This document shows, piece after piece, positions 17,247-26,286 of a stretch of 64,000 nucleotides of DNA (positions within the stretch are counted from its first letter, which is position 1; each line of letters starts with the position of its first letter). This DNA comes from Candidatus Competibacteraceae bacterium (GTDB taxonomy: Bacteria; Bacteroidota; Bacteroidia; CAIKAF01): NCBI GenBank assembly GCA_014879445.1, contig JACSSC010000020.1, forward strand, positions 48,655 through 112,654. The letters run 5' to 3'. A program made the position numbers and the translations under genes. The notes under the pieces are model-generated. The model did not search any database and had not been told where the DNA came from. It saw only the letters and a program-made list of their open reading frames with translations.

Positions 17247-17936
17247 TTGTCAAAACTTTATATCATACCCACTCCTGTTGGCAACCTTGAAGATATTACG
17301 CTTCGAGCCATACGATTACTATCTGAAGTAGATTTTATACTGGCAGAAGACACTCGACAAACAGCAAAGCTGTTGCAACATTTGTCCATACAGCAACGAA
17401 TGATTCCATTTCATCAGCACAACGAACACCGCCATACGCCTTCCATTGTAAAACAGATAATATCAGGGCAGGTTGCCGGCCTGGTATCGGATGCCGGCAC
17501 ACCGGGCATTTCCGACCCTGCGTTTCTGTTGGTAAGAAGCTGTATAGAGGCAGGGGTGGAAGTGGAATGTTTGCCCGGCCCCACTGCATTTGTGCCAGCA
17601 TTGGTGCAATCGGGTTTCCCAACTGACAAGTTTGTTTTTGAAGGATTTTTACCCCATAAAAAAGGGCGTCAAAAACGCCTCAAATCTTTGGCCGAAGAAC
17701 GCCGAACCATCATCTTTTACGAATCGCCTTTCCGTTTGATCAAAGCATTGGACGAATTTAAAACCTATTTCGGCACAGAACGAATGATTGCGGTTTGTCG
17801 CGAAATCAGCAAGATGTTTCACGAAACGAAAAGAGGCACCTCTGACGAATTAATCAATCATTATTCAGCACACCCTCCCAAAGGAGAAATCGTATTGGTT
17901 GTATCCGGTAACGAAGAATCGGATAGCCCATCATAA
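17247..17936 (+). CDS. rsmI: 16S rRNA 2'-O-ribose C1402 methyltransferase RsmI
   Basis: RsmI methylates the ribose of C1402 in the decoding centre of 16S rRNA. Family landmarks: LYIIPTPVGNLEDITLRAI at the N-terminus, ILAEDTRQTAKLL, GLVSDAGTPGISDPAFLLV, CLPGPTAFVPALVQSG and FEGFLPHKKGRQ. At 229 residues it is full length. The start is a TTG at 17247: the same frame has a stop (the M28 gene's TAA) only one codon upstream, with just ATT between, and no in-frame ATG before the conserved N-terminus. The gene is thus read as the next ORF in the same frame after its upstream neighbour. Confidence 0.96.
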   Translation: MSKLYIIPTPVGNLEDITLRAIRLLSEVDFILAEDTRQTAKLLQHLSIQQRMIPFHQHNEHRHTPSIVKQIISGQVAGLVSDAGTPGISDPAFLLVRSCIEAGVEVECLPGPTAFVPALVQSGFPTDKFVFEGFLPHKKGRQKRLKSLAEERRTIIFYESPFRLIKALDEFKTYFGTERMIAVCREISKMFHETKRGTSDELINHYSAHPPKGEIVLVVSGNEESDSPS

Positions 17937-17972
17937 CAAAAAAAGTAGCGATTGAAGATTGAATTCGTGCGA

Positions 17973-19103
17973 TTACTTGCGAGTTGCAAAGTATGCAACT
18001 ACACCAATCACAGCAAGAATAGCAATTACAAGTAGTGCAATTTTCCATGCGCTGTATGGTCGCTCGCCTTGTACTTCACCGGTTCGGCCATTAACCAAAA
18101 AATTATATACCTTCCCTTTAAATCGAAATGCGCTAATATAAATAGGCAATAAGATATGCTTGAAAGTAATATCAGAATGTTTGGTATTAAGATTAATGAT
18201 ACGCTGTTGGTCGCCACCTATATTTTTTCTGACTAACGTACGAATATGGTCATCCATTTTATTTCTGGCCGTATCAAAACCCTCTTTTAATTCCACTTTA
18301 TACTTTTCGGTAATAAATCCGCCAAGGAAACTTTCATTGAAGCCGGTTAAATTTTCCAAATCCCAGGGCTCTAACTTCTCAGCATATTTCAATGGAAGAG
18401 AATGTGATGCTATCACTAATACATCATCAAAAGCGTGAGACACATTACCACTTACCGTATGCCAACGAATCTTACGGTCGCGACGTGTTTTAGTAACTGT
18501 TTTTCCGTTTTCTGTAGCTGTATAATTTACATTTACATAATAGTAATCGCCACGTTGTCCAATATAACTGGATTGCGTATTGGAGTCGAATGTCCAGTAT
18601 GGAATATACATTCCATTAAATCGGTCGGTATCAACCGATGCTTTTTTGAGGTCGTTAGGTGCGAACCACAAGCCCTTTACCCATGCTTTAAATTTATTAC
18701 GTGCCTCATCCTTATTCAATTTAAATGGCAAAACAGCTTTAGGTTGTATTACCGAATCAGTATGCGCATCTTTCACAACCAATGGATTCATGCAATATGG
18801 GCATGAATGTGAACGAATATTAGGATCAATGGTCGTATTGGCGCCACAAGCTGAACAGCTCACCACACTGATGGTCATTTGCGCTGAAGTAGCCGCCGAG
18901 TTATTGATATACTCGTAAAAATCATTTTCATTTACCGGTTCACCCGAATCGGGAATTTCATTTTCAGCATTGCAATACGTACAGGTAAGATGTCGCGTAC
19001 CGGGTTTATAATTCAGATCAGCGCCACAGCTTATACATGCAAACACATTGACTGTTTCTTTGTTAGGGCCGGCATAAGCCAACTCTTCTTTTGAAGTTTC
19101 CAT
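17973..19103 (-). CDS. Double zinc-ribbon, single-pass membrane protein (YdjG-like)
   Basis: A 376-residue protein with two N-terminal zinc ribbons: CISCGAD/CTYCNAE and CSACGAN/CPYCMNP. A long middle domain follows with aromatic-rich strands, and a single C-terminal helix (IALLVIAILAVIGVVAYFA) with a short basic tail. I start at 19103 (METSKEEL); the ORF-track N-terminus MARCRHHHRH overlaps the upstream gene and is not plausible. Such proteins are sometimes labelled PriA-like from the zinc ribbons, but no helicase motif is present. In Bacillus subtilis the zinc-ribbon membrane protein YdjG works with the SPFH protein YdjI in a membrane-stress system; here the SPFH gene is directly upstream (16 bp gap). 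A membrane-scaffold role is inference. Confidence 0.8.
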   Translation of the reverse strand: METSKEELAYAGPNKETVNVFACISCGADLNYKPGTRHLTCTYCNAENEIPDSGEPVNENDFYEYINNSAATSAQMTISVVSCSACGANTTIDPNIRSHSCPYCMNPLVVKDAHTDSVIQPKAVLPFKLNKDEARNKFKAWVKGLWFAPNDLKKASVDTDRFNGMYIPYWTFDSNTQSSYIGQRGDYYYVNVNYTATENGKTVTKTRRDRKIRWHTVSGNVSHAFDDVLVIASHSLPLKYAEKLEPWDLENLTGFNESFLGGFITEKYKVELKEGFDTARNKMDDHIRTLVRKNIGGDQQRIINLNTKHSDITFKHILLPIYISAFRFKGKVYNFLVNGRTGEVQGERPYSAWKIALLVIAILAVIGVVAYFATRK

Positions 19104-19119
19104 ATAAATAAAATATGAA

Positions 19120-20214
19120 TTAAGGAATAGGTGGCGGTGGTGGTGGCGGCACCTGGCCAAAAACAGCGCCTAACTCAGCAACCGTATTAGCCGCTACCCA
19201 ATTGGCCATACCTGCTTTCCACACCATCGAATCAGGTTTAAAGTTACCTTGCGTTGCCATTTGTGTCAATTGATCAATTGTAAAAGGACCGGTTTGTTGT
19301 CCATTCACAGCAACAAAAAACTGAACCAAAGGCGGTGGTGTTGGAGTAGCCATTTGATTAACCATACCACTCATCATGCCGCTCATCATGTGTCCCATGC
19401 CCATACCCACTCCCATACCTACTCCTGCTCCACCCAATCCTTCATTTCCGGCAGCAGTTTCAATTGATTTAGCCATTTTAAGTTGTGCAAGTTTGGCCGC
19501 ATCCACTTTTCCTAATCTGCTATATTCGAAGATTTCTTTCTTCAACTCATCCGGCATGGATGCGTTTTCAATGTTGAAATCAGTAAGAGTAATGCCGTAT
19601 TCTGCAAATTTTTGATTCAGGTTGTCCTGACTCACTTTCCCAAGGTCATCAATAGCTGTAACAAACATATCAATGGGAATATTGCTTGTGCCAAAACTCT
19701 TTGAAAACGTAGTTACGATAAGCGAACGCAACTGACCGGTAATTTCATCGGTTGTAAATCGCTGATCAGTGCCGGCAATTTCACGTAAAAATTTGGCCGC
19801 ATCGGTTACCCTGAAGCCATAATTACCAAAAGCACGAATTTCAACCATACCAAAACGCTCATCCGGAACTGTAAAAGGATTTTTTGTGCCCCATTTTTGA
19901 TCAGTAAAACGCTTGGTACTCACAAAAAACACATCCACCTTAAATGGACTATTAAACCCATACTTCCATCCTTTTAGTGTGGAAAGAATAGGCATGTTTT
20001 CGGTAGATAAGCTATACATACCGGGCTGATATACATCAGCAATCTGACCTTCGTTAATAAAAACAGCTACCTGAGATTCGCGTACAGTAAGCTTGGCTCC
20101 GTTTTTAATCTCATTCTGATAACGCGGAAATTTATAGACAATCGTATCGCTGGTATCATCTACCCATTCGATAATGTCAATAAATTCATTTTTTAGTTTA
20201 TTCCACAATGACAT
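19120..20214 (-). CDS. SPFH-domain protein with C-terminal GYF_2 domain (YdjI-like)
   Basis: A 364-residue SPFH/band-7-like protein without an obvious transmembrane segment, like YdjI-type 'virion core' SPFH proteins. SPFH region about 40-240 (for example VRESQVAVFINEGQIADVY and FGMVEIRAFGNYGFRV). It is followed by a Gly/Met-rich stretch (GVGMGMGHMMSGMMSG), then a GYF_2-type domain near 298-350 (NGQQTGPFTIDQLTQMA, FKPDSMVWKAGMANW), and a polyproline tail. GYF domains bind proline-rich peptides, so the tail could mediate self-association. It precedes the double zinc-ribbon protein by 16 bp on the same strand, the arrangement expected for a membrane-associated complex. Confidence 0.87.
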   Translation of the reverse strand: MSLWNKLKNEFIDIIEWVDDTSDTIVYKFPRYQNEIKNGAKLTVRESQVAVFINEGQIADVYQPGMYSLSTENMPILSTLKGWKYGFNSPFKVDVFFVSTKRFTDQKWGTKNPFTVPDERFGMVEIRAFGNYGFRVTDAAKFLREIAGTDQRFTTDEITGQLRSLIVTTFSKSFGTSNIPIDMFVTAIDDLGKVSQDNLNQKFAEYGITLTDFNIENASMPDELKKEIFEYSRLGKVDAAKLAQLKMAKSIETAAGNEGLGGAGVGMGVGMGMGHMMSGMMSGMVNQMATPTPPPLVQFFVAVNGQQTGPFTIDQLTQMATQGNFKPDSMVWKAGMANWVAANTVAELGAVFGQVPPPPPPPIP

Positions 20215-20299
20215 GGCAAGAAGTATTAAATGGTTTTACAGAGGGTAAATCTATGCAATATTTAAAAAAAAGGAAAAAAAATCTCAGAAAAACTAAAAG

Positions 20300-20821
20300 T
20301 TAATCTAAGCGAATGGTTATGGCTTGAATACGAGACCATAATCCGGCAACTGTACAGAGAGGATAAACCTGCGATGGGGCAACTTGAATTGAATCATTTA
20401 TCCCGTTATATTGCCAAGTAATTTGAAAGCTCCTTTTCTGATAGAGATAGTTCATTCCCTCTGATTTAATCATACACGATTTGTCAGCCATTGTTAGAAA
20501 AACAACCTGGCATCCGGCCAAAAAATTATAATCATTGTATAAATCTGAGATAAGATGCTTCCAAATATAATAGTTGGGATGCAGACGCATTTCATCCATA
20601 ATATCCTTTTCTGTTCTAAACAAACGATGAATCAATTTATCGGAATAAGTACATTTTTCAACCTGCTCGTTATACATTTCATGCAAATAGAAATCTGGCC
20701 ATCTATCAGAATGTGAAGTTGCTTTCAAAAGAACAATATATGTGCCATCATAAGGGCAATGTTGTGCCATCAAAGGCAGAGTGAATACATATATAAATAA
20801 GCCAATAAGAAACGGATTCAT
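20300..20821 (-). CDS. Small secreted protein of unknown function
   Basis: A 173-residue protein with a clear signal peptide (MNPFLIGLFIYVFTLPLMAQ). The mature part has five Cys residues and several aromatic blocks (FYLHEMYNEQVEKC, YYIWKHLISDLYNDY), but no family I recognise. It lies 24 bp downstream of nadD on the same strand and may be cotranscribed. Likely periplasmic or outer-surface. Confidence 0.7.
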   Translation of the reverse strand: MNPFLIGLFIYVFTLPLMAQHCPYDGTYIVLLKATSHSDRWPDFYLHEMYNEQVEKCTYSDKLIHRLFRTEKDIMDEMRLHPNYYIWKHLISDLYNDYNFLAGCQVVFLTMADKSCMIKSEGMNYLYQKRSFQITWQYNGINDSIQVAPSQVYPLCTVAGLWSRIQAITIRLD

Positions 20822-20844
20822 AAAAAAATTTTGACTTGATACAA

Positions 20845-21423
20845 CTACTTGCGATAAAAGTTCATTTCATCTATAAATGTATATGCACTTTCCGGCATGA
20901 AATGTCGAACATCAGCACCCTGAGCAATTGATTTTCTGATAAAGGTAGAAGAAATCTCCATCATAGGCGCATCAATCCATCGCACAGATGAATGATCGCG
21001 GAACGGGCCACCGTCAAAACCATTCCGCGGGTACACGTAAAGTTCATAATGTTCGAGTATCGCTTCATAATTTTTCCATTTATGAAAAGATTGAAGATTA
21101 TCTGATCCCATCATAAGCACAAACTGATGATGAGGATTTCGTTCGCTCAGATGTACCAATGTATGGATGGTATAATTCGGCTGAGTAAGACCAAACTCAA
21201 TATTACTTGCCTTGAATCGTGAGTCATTCTCAATGGCTCTGTTTACTATTTCCAAACGATGATAATCAGAAAGTAAACTCTGTTTGTCTTTCAATGGATT
21301 GTGAGGAGAAACCACAAACCATATCTGTTGCAAATCGGTAAAGGACACAAAATAATTTGCTATTACCATATGACCAACATGCACAGGATTAAATGAGCCA
21401 AAAAACAATCCAACTTTCATCAT
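20845..21423 (-). CDS. nadD: Nicotinate-nucleotide adenylyltransferase
   Basis: NadD joins ATP and nicotinate mononucleotide in NAD synthesis. The 192 residues begin with the nucleotidyltransferase motif GLFFGSFNPVHVGHMVIAN (HxGH-type site), contain the substrate loop LMGSDNLQSFHKW and end with the second motif MMEISSTFIRKSI (ISSTxIR). Either of two adjacent ATGs could start the protein. A TAnnTTTG element lies 17 nt upstream of the start. Confidence 0.96.
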   Translation of the reverse strand: MMKVGLFFGSFNPVHVGHMVIANYFVSFTDLQQIWFVVSPHNPLKDKQSLLSDYHRLEIVNRAIENDSRFKASNIEFGLTQPNYTIHTLVHLSERNPHHQFVLMMGSDNLQSFHKWKNYEAILEHYELYVYPRNGFDGGPFRDHSSVRWIDAPMMEISSTFIRKSIAQGADVRHFMPESAYTFIDEMNFYRK

Positions 21424-21440
21424 TAGGAATTTTGATTTGA

Positions 21441-21448
21441 CAAAAATA
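21441..21448 (-). promoter_or_regulatory. Candidate -7 element (TATTTTTG) of nadD
   Basis: Minus-strand TATTTTTG matches TAnnTTTG and would leave a leader of about 10-15 nt before the nadD ATG. No TTG -33 element is evident at the proper distance. Confidence 0.4.
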
Positions 21449-21613
21449 TACTAAAATATATAAAATGTATCAGAAAAACCTGCATAAAATGAAACATAGC
21501 ACATTCGATATCAGTCAATTTAAAAGTTATTCATTCGATATTAACATGACACAAAATGACGCTTTGCATTTTGTATTTTTACACTGAAAAAATTAGACAA
21601 TAAACTATCACAC

Positions 21614-24600
21614 ATGCCAATATTCAGTCACTTACACGTACACACTCAATTTTCTCTTCTTGATGGCGCTGCCGACATAAAAAAACTATACGCCAAAGCG
21701 ATTGAGAACAAGATGCCGGCATTGGCTATTACTGATCACGGAAACATGTTTGGCGTGTTTCAATTTGTTAATGAAGCATACAAACACAAATGCGAAAATG
21801 GGCAATTAAAAGTAAAACCAATTGCCGGATGCGAATTTTATTTAGTAAAAGACCGGCATAAAAAGCAATTTACGAAAGAAGATAGAGATGTTCGTTACCA
21901 TCAACTCATGTTGGCAAAAAACGAAGAAGGGTATCGCAATCTATGCAAGCTATCATCGCTCGGATACATAGAAGGACTTTACAGCAAATATCCTCGCATT
22001 GACAAAGAGTTAGTGCAGCAATATCACAAAGGACTCATTGCCACAACCTGTTGTTTGGGCGGTGAAGTGCCTAAAACCATTCGTGAAAAAGGAGAAGAAG
22101 AGGGCGAAAAAGTATTCAAATGGTGGTTAGACCTATTTGGAGAAGATTATTACATTGAATTACAGCGACATCATATACCTATTCAAGACGAGATCAATCA
22201 AATATTGTTAAAGTGGGCAGAGAAATATAGCGTGAAAGTAATAGCAACAAATGATTCGCACTACGTAAATCAGGATGATTCGAATGCTCATGACATTCTG
22301 CTATGCATCAATACCGGCGAGAAACAATCAACCCCCACAATGCGTGATCCGGAAGAAGACGGGTTTGTAAAAGGAAAGAGATTTGCCTTTTATAACGACC
22401 ACTTTTATTTTAAAAAACAGGAAGAAATGAACATCCTGTTTGCTGATATACCTCAAGCCATTGACTACACCAATGAAATTATAGACAAAATATCGCCTTT
22501 ACAACTTAATCGCGACATCCTGTTGCCTAATTTCCCTGTTCCTGATGCTTTTAAAATTCACAACCACTCACAATTTTTCAACAACAAAGAATTATCAGCC
22601 GATGTACTGAACCAGTGGGAATATTTACGACACATCACTTTTCAGGGTGCCATAACCCGATATCCGATTATGACTGCAGATATTGAAGAGCGACTGAATT
22701 TTGAGCTTGAAACAATCAGGAACATGGGATTTCCAGGATACTTCCTCATTGTGCAGGATTTTATAAAAGCAGGTCGCGATATGGGTGTTTTTATTGGACC
22801 AGGTCGTGGTTCGGCAGCAGGCAGCGCCGTAGCATATTGTATTGGTATTACCAACATTGATCCGATTAAATATGACCTGCTGTTTGAGCGATTCCTCAAC
22901 CCAGAGCGTATCAGTATGCCCGATATAGATACTGATTTTGATGACGAAGGACGCCAAAAAGTTATTGATTATGTGGTAGATAAATACGGAAAAAATCAGG
23001 TTGCTCAGATTATTACATATGGAACAATGGCAGCCAAAACTAGCATTCAGGATGTTTCAAGGGTACTCGATTATCCAATATCTGAAATGAATACACTAAA
23101 AAAATTGCTTCCTGATAAACCCAACTTCACACTCAATGATTACCTGTATGCAAAAACGGAGAAACTGAAAGTTCATTTATCAAATGATGAAATGGATGGC
23201 GTAAATAATCTACGGAAATTGCTCGATGGAAATGATATTCGAAGTACCATACTGAAAGAAGCAGCTGTACTTGAGGGATCTGTTCGCAACACCGGTGTAC
23301 ATGCGGCAGGAATTATTATTGCACCCGAAGATTTATCCAATCTGATTCCTGTAACAACAGCCAAAGATTCTGAATTGCTGCTCACACAATACGAAGGGAA
23401 TGTTGTTGAAAACGCAGGCGTTATAAAAATGGACTTTTTGGGTCTAAAAACACTGACACAAATCAAAGAAGCACTTAAACTTATAAAACAAAAACATGGT
23501 GTAGAAATTGACATCGAGAAAATCCCTTTGGATGATTCTAAAACGTTGGCATTATATCAAAGAGGAGAAACGAATGGCACATTTCAGTTTGAAAGTGTTG
23601 GTATGCAAAAGAACCTGATAGAACTCAAACCCGACAAGTTTGAAGATTTGATTGCCATGAATGCATTGTATCGTCCTGGACCGATTAAATACATACCTGA
23701 TTTTATCAAACGAAAAAAAGGAGAAGCAGCCATCGTATATGACTTACCTGATATGGAGGAAATACTACGTGAAACATACGGTATTACAGTATACCAGGAG
23801 CAGGTTATGTTATTAAGTCAAAAATTGGCAGGATTTACTAAAGGTGAAGCCGACACACTTCGCAAAGCCATGGGTAAAAAGCAACTTGATGTGCTGAATA
23901 AGATGAAATCGAAATTTATTGAAGGCGCTAAAGCAAAAGGATATCCCGAAAAAGTACTGAATAAAATATGGAGCGACTGGGAAGATTTTGCCCAATATGC
24001 ATTCAATAAATCGCATGCTACTTGTTATGCATATGTCGCATTTCAAACAGCATATCTGAAGGCACATTATCCGGCAGAATACATGGCCGCCGTATTAAAC
24101 GATGCAGGCAATATTGAAAAAATTGCCTTCTTCATGGAAGAGTGCAAAAGAATAGGATTGCCAGTTTTAGAACCTGATATCAATGAATCGGATATTGGAT
24201 TTTCAGTAAATGCCAAAGGTGAAATAAGATTTGGACTTGGTGCCATTAAAGGTGTTGGAGAAGTTGCCGTTGAATGTATCGTAAATGAAAGAAATACAAA
24301 CGGTCATTATTCCGACGTGTATGATTTGCTAAAGCGAAACAATCTTCGCTCTCTGAATAAAAGAGTACTAGAAAGCTTGGTGCTGGCAGGTGCGTTGGAT
24401 AATTTTACTTTAATCAACAGAGCTCAATATTTCCATGCAGAAAAAAATACTGAACAAACCTATATTGATATCATTCTAAAATGGGCATCTCAGTATCAAT
24501 CAAAATCAAAAGGATCGCAATCTTCTTTGTTTGGAGAATCTGACGACGATAATATTCAAATACCCAAACCACCCGACTGCGACCCGTGGGATATGCAATA

Positions 24601-25228
24601 CAAACTACTCCGCGAAAAAGAAGTTACCGGGCTGTATCTATCCGGCCATCCGCTCGACGAGTTTCGTTTCGATATCACTACTTATTCAAATATTGATTCA
24701 TTACTGTCCCTTCAATCAGCATCCCAAGATAAATCATTCCGATTTGGCGCTATCGTAACCGACGCACAGCATCGAACCAGCAAAGTCGGAAACCACTACG
24801 GCAGCTTCAAAATTGAAGATTTTTATAGCTATTTTGAATTTCAGATTTTTGGAGAAGATTATCTAAAATACAAACACTTTTTTGAGCCCAATACGCCCCT
24901 TTTTATTCAGGCACGTTTTTACAACGCAAAAGGATATGAAAACTTTAAAATCTTAGGTATCGAATTACTTAGCGACATCCGGCTTAAACGAATGAAACAA
25001 TACAAAGTAAGTATTGATATTGATAAAATTACGCCCTCGCTGATTGAACACATGATGAAAACTATTAAACAAAATCCCGGAACCATTCCTCTCTTTATTG
25101 AATTTATTGATAAAACAGAAAAATTCTCGTTAGAAATGGACTCTGAAAAAACAAAAATCAATCCGTCTAACGATTTTTTAAAAGCTATGAAAGAAATAGA
25201 ATCAGAAGGTATTAATTTTCAGTACTGA
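21614..25228 (+). CDS. dnaE: DNA polymerase III alpha subunit
   Basis: The main replicative polymerase subunit, 1204 residues. The N-terminal PHP domain begins HLHVHTQFSLLDGAADI with the usual His/Asp pattern (TDHGNMFG, NDSHYVN). The catalytic C-family palm has GPGRGSAAGSAVAYC and the two active-site aspartates in MPDIDTDF (near residue 436). Downstream are the finger motifs (YQEQVMLLSQKLAGF, KSHATCYAYVAFQTAYLKA), a helix-hairpin-helix region and an OB-fold segment near 1050. The length is that of DnaE1 with a separate proofreading subunit; no PolC-type exonuclease insert is seen. Start ATG at 21614 directly precedes the conserved PHP N-terminus. Confidence 0.98.
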   Translation: MPIFSHLHVHTQFSLLDGAADIKKLYAKAIENKMPALAITDHGNMFGVFQFVNEAYKHKCENGQLKVKPIAGCEFYLVKDRHKKQFTKEDRDVRYHQLMLAKNEEGYRNLCKLSSLGYIEGLYSKYPRIDKELVQQYHKGLIATTCCLGGEVPKTIREKGEEEGEKVFKWWLDLFGEDYYIELQRHHIPIQDEINQILLKWAEKYSVKVIATNDSHYVNQDDSNAHDILLCINTGEKQSTPTMRDPEEDGFVKGKRFAFYNDHFYFKKQEEMNILFADIPQAIDYTNEIIDKISPLQLNRDILLPNFPVPDAFKIHNHSQFFNNKELSADVLNQWEYLRHITFQGAITRYPIMTADIEERLNFELETIRNMGFPGYFLIVQDFIKAGRDMGVFIGPGRGSAAGSAVAYCIGITNIDPIKYDLLFERFLNPERISMPDIDTDFDDEGRQKVIDYVVDKYGKNQVAQIITYGTMAAKTSIQDVSRVLDYPISEMNTLKKLLPDKPNFTLNDYLYAKTEKLKVHLSNDEMDGVNNLRKLLDGNDIRSTILKEAAVLEGSVRNTGVHAAGIIIAPEDLSNLIPVTTAKDSELLLTQYEGNVVENAGVIKMDFLGLKTLTQIKEALKLIKQKHGVEIDIEKIPLDDSKTLALYQRGETNGTFQFESVGMQKNLIELKPDKFEDLIAMNALYRPGPIKYIPDFIKRKKGEAAIVYDLPDMEEILRETYGITVYQEQVMLLSQKLAGFTKGEADTLRKAMGKKQLDVLNKMKSKFIEGAKAKGYPEKVLNKIWSDWEDFAQYAFNKSHATCYAYVAFQTAYLKAHYPAEYMAAVLNDAGNIEKIAFFMEECKRIGLPVLEPDINESDIGFSVNAKGEIRFGLGAIKGVGEVAVECIVNERNTNGHYSDVYDLLKRNNLRSLNKRVLESLVLAGALDNFTLINRAQYFHAEKNTEQTYIDIILKWASQYQSKSKGSQSSLFGESDDDNIQIPKPPDCDPWDMQYKLLREKEVTGLYLSGHPLDEFRFDITTYSNIDSLLSLQSASQDKSFRFGAIVTDAQHRTSKVGNHYGSFKIEDFYSYFEFQIFGEDYLKYKHFFEPNTPLFIQARFYNAKGYENFKILGIELLSDIRLKRMKQYKVSIDIDKITPSLIEHMMKTIKQNPGTIPLFIEFIDKTEKFSLEMDSEKTKINPSNDFLKAMKEIESEGINFQY

Positions 25229-25245
25229 CAACATAAATTCAACCT

Positions 25246-26142
25246 CTACCATCGAATAGCATCCAACTGCTCTTTTAGCTCAAATAATGTGGAAATATCA
25301 ACGGCATGTTCGGGAAGATGTGATGCAAATATCCCTGCCTGAGGGCCGCATAAAAATACCTTTTGATAGTCGAAATTCTCAACAATCGCTTTCATATATG
25401 ATATCATCTTCTGCTGATTAATAGACGTGGTAAAAAAAGAAAGCAAAAAATCGGGTTTCCATGAACTTTTCAGGTTGAGAATATCCGAAAGCGGAACGGA
25501 CTGACCTAGATATAAGGTTTTGAATCCACGTGACTTAATAAGATATTTAGCAAACAACAAGCCGATTTCATGCCATTCGCCCTCAGGTAAAAAAAGTAAA
25601 AATCGCGGTGCTGATTTTTGCACAACCGACAACCCATCAATAGCGACAATAACCTTACGACGTATAAGATTAGATATGAAATGCTCCTGCGCAACGCTAA
25701 TTTCACCGGTTGACCACATCATTCCCACTTTGCGCATAAAAGGTATAAGAATCTGAATCATGGTTTGCTCAAAGCCAAAACGCGATTCAGCCGCCGAAAA
25801 AACTTTCTCAAATCGAACTTCATCCAACTCTATCATTGACATGGACAACACATCCACCTGCATTTCAAAATAATCCTGCCTTCCCGTTACACATTTAACC
25901 AACGACAATACCTCTTGATTCAATACATCCTCCGACATACGGGCAATAGTTGATATTTTGCGACCATGCTTAATAAGCATGCTAACATTTAATAACTTCT
26001 TCAAATGAGCATCATCATAATACCGGATATTGGTATGAGTGCGATGTGGCGATACAATTCCATAACGCTGCTCCCATATACGTATTGTATGCGCCTTGAC
26101 ACCCGTAAGCTTCTCTACCTCTTTGATGGAATACTGTCCCAA
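25246..26142 (-). CDS. MerR-family regulator with B12-binding domain (CarH/LitR type)
   Basis: N-terminal MerR helix-turn-helix (YSIKEVEKLTGVKAHTIRIWEQRYG) is followed by a helical bundle and a cobalamin-binding Rossmann domain. Two signatures of AdoB12-dependent light sensors are intact: W-x9-EH (WSTGEISVAQEH) and the lower-ligand motif GEWHEIG (D/ExHxxG). In CarH, adenosylcobalamin promotes DNA-bound tetramers in the dark and light disrupts them. I prefer a TTG start at 26142 over the ORF-track ATG at 26181, because a TATATTTG -7 element lies across the first codons of the longer form (26168-26175). It is divergent from the SpoIIM operon and could control it, itself, or distant genes; no carotenoid genes are in the window. 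Confidence 0.87.
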   Translation of the reverse strand: MGQYSIKEVEKLTGVKAHTIRIWEQRYGIVSPHRTHTNIRYYDDAHLKKLLNVSMLIKHGRKISTIARMSEDVLNQEVLSLVKCVTGRQDYFEMQVDVLSMSMIELDEVRFEKVFSAAESRFGFEQTMIQILIPFMRKVGMMWSTGEISVAQEHFISNLIRRKVIVAIDGLSVVQKSAPRFLLFLPEGEWHEIGLLFAKYLIKSRGFKTLYLGQSVPLSDILNLKSSWKPDFLLSFFTTSINQQKMISYMKAIVENFDYQKVFLCGPQAGIFASHLPEHAVDISTLFELKEQLDAIRW

Positions 26143-26167
26143 ATGATAATCAAAATTGAATGTATGA

Positions 26168-26175
26168 CAAATATA
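26168..26175 (-). promoter_or_regulatory. Candidate -7 element (TATATTTG) of the CarH-like gene
   Basis: Minus-strand TATATTTG fits TAnnTTTG exactly. It overlaps the N-terminal codons of the ORF-track start at 26181, arguing that translation starts farther in, at TTG 26142. No TTG at -33 spacing was found. Confidence 0.45.
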
Positions 26176-26286
26176 ACACAACCCATTTATATTTGTTTAA
26201 CGATTTTAATCTTTTTCTAAACAAATTTCTTCCGATTGCTATGAAAATAAATGCATAAAAAGTGTAACATTGTATCGTAAACCATC

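Noticed and set aside
17973-19103. PriA-like primosomal protein
   Set aside because: Only the zinc ribbons are similar; there are no helicase motifs and the protein ends in a membrane helix.
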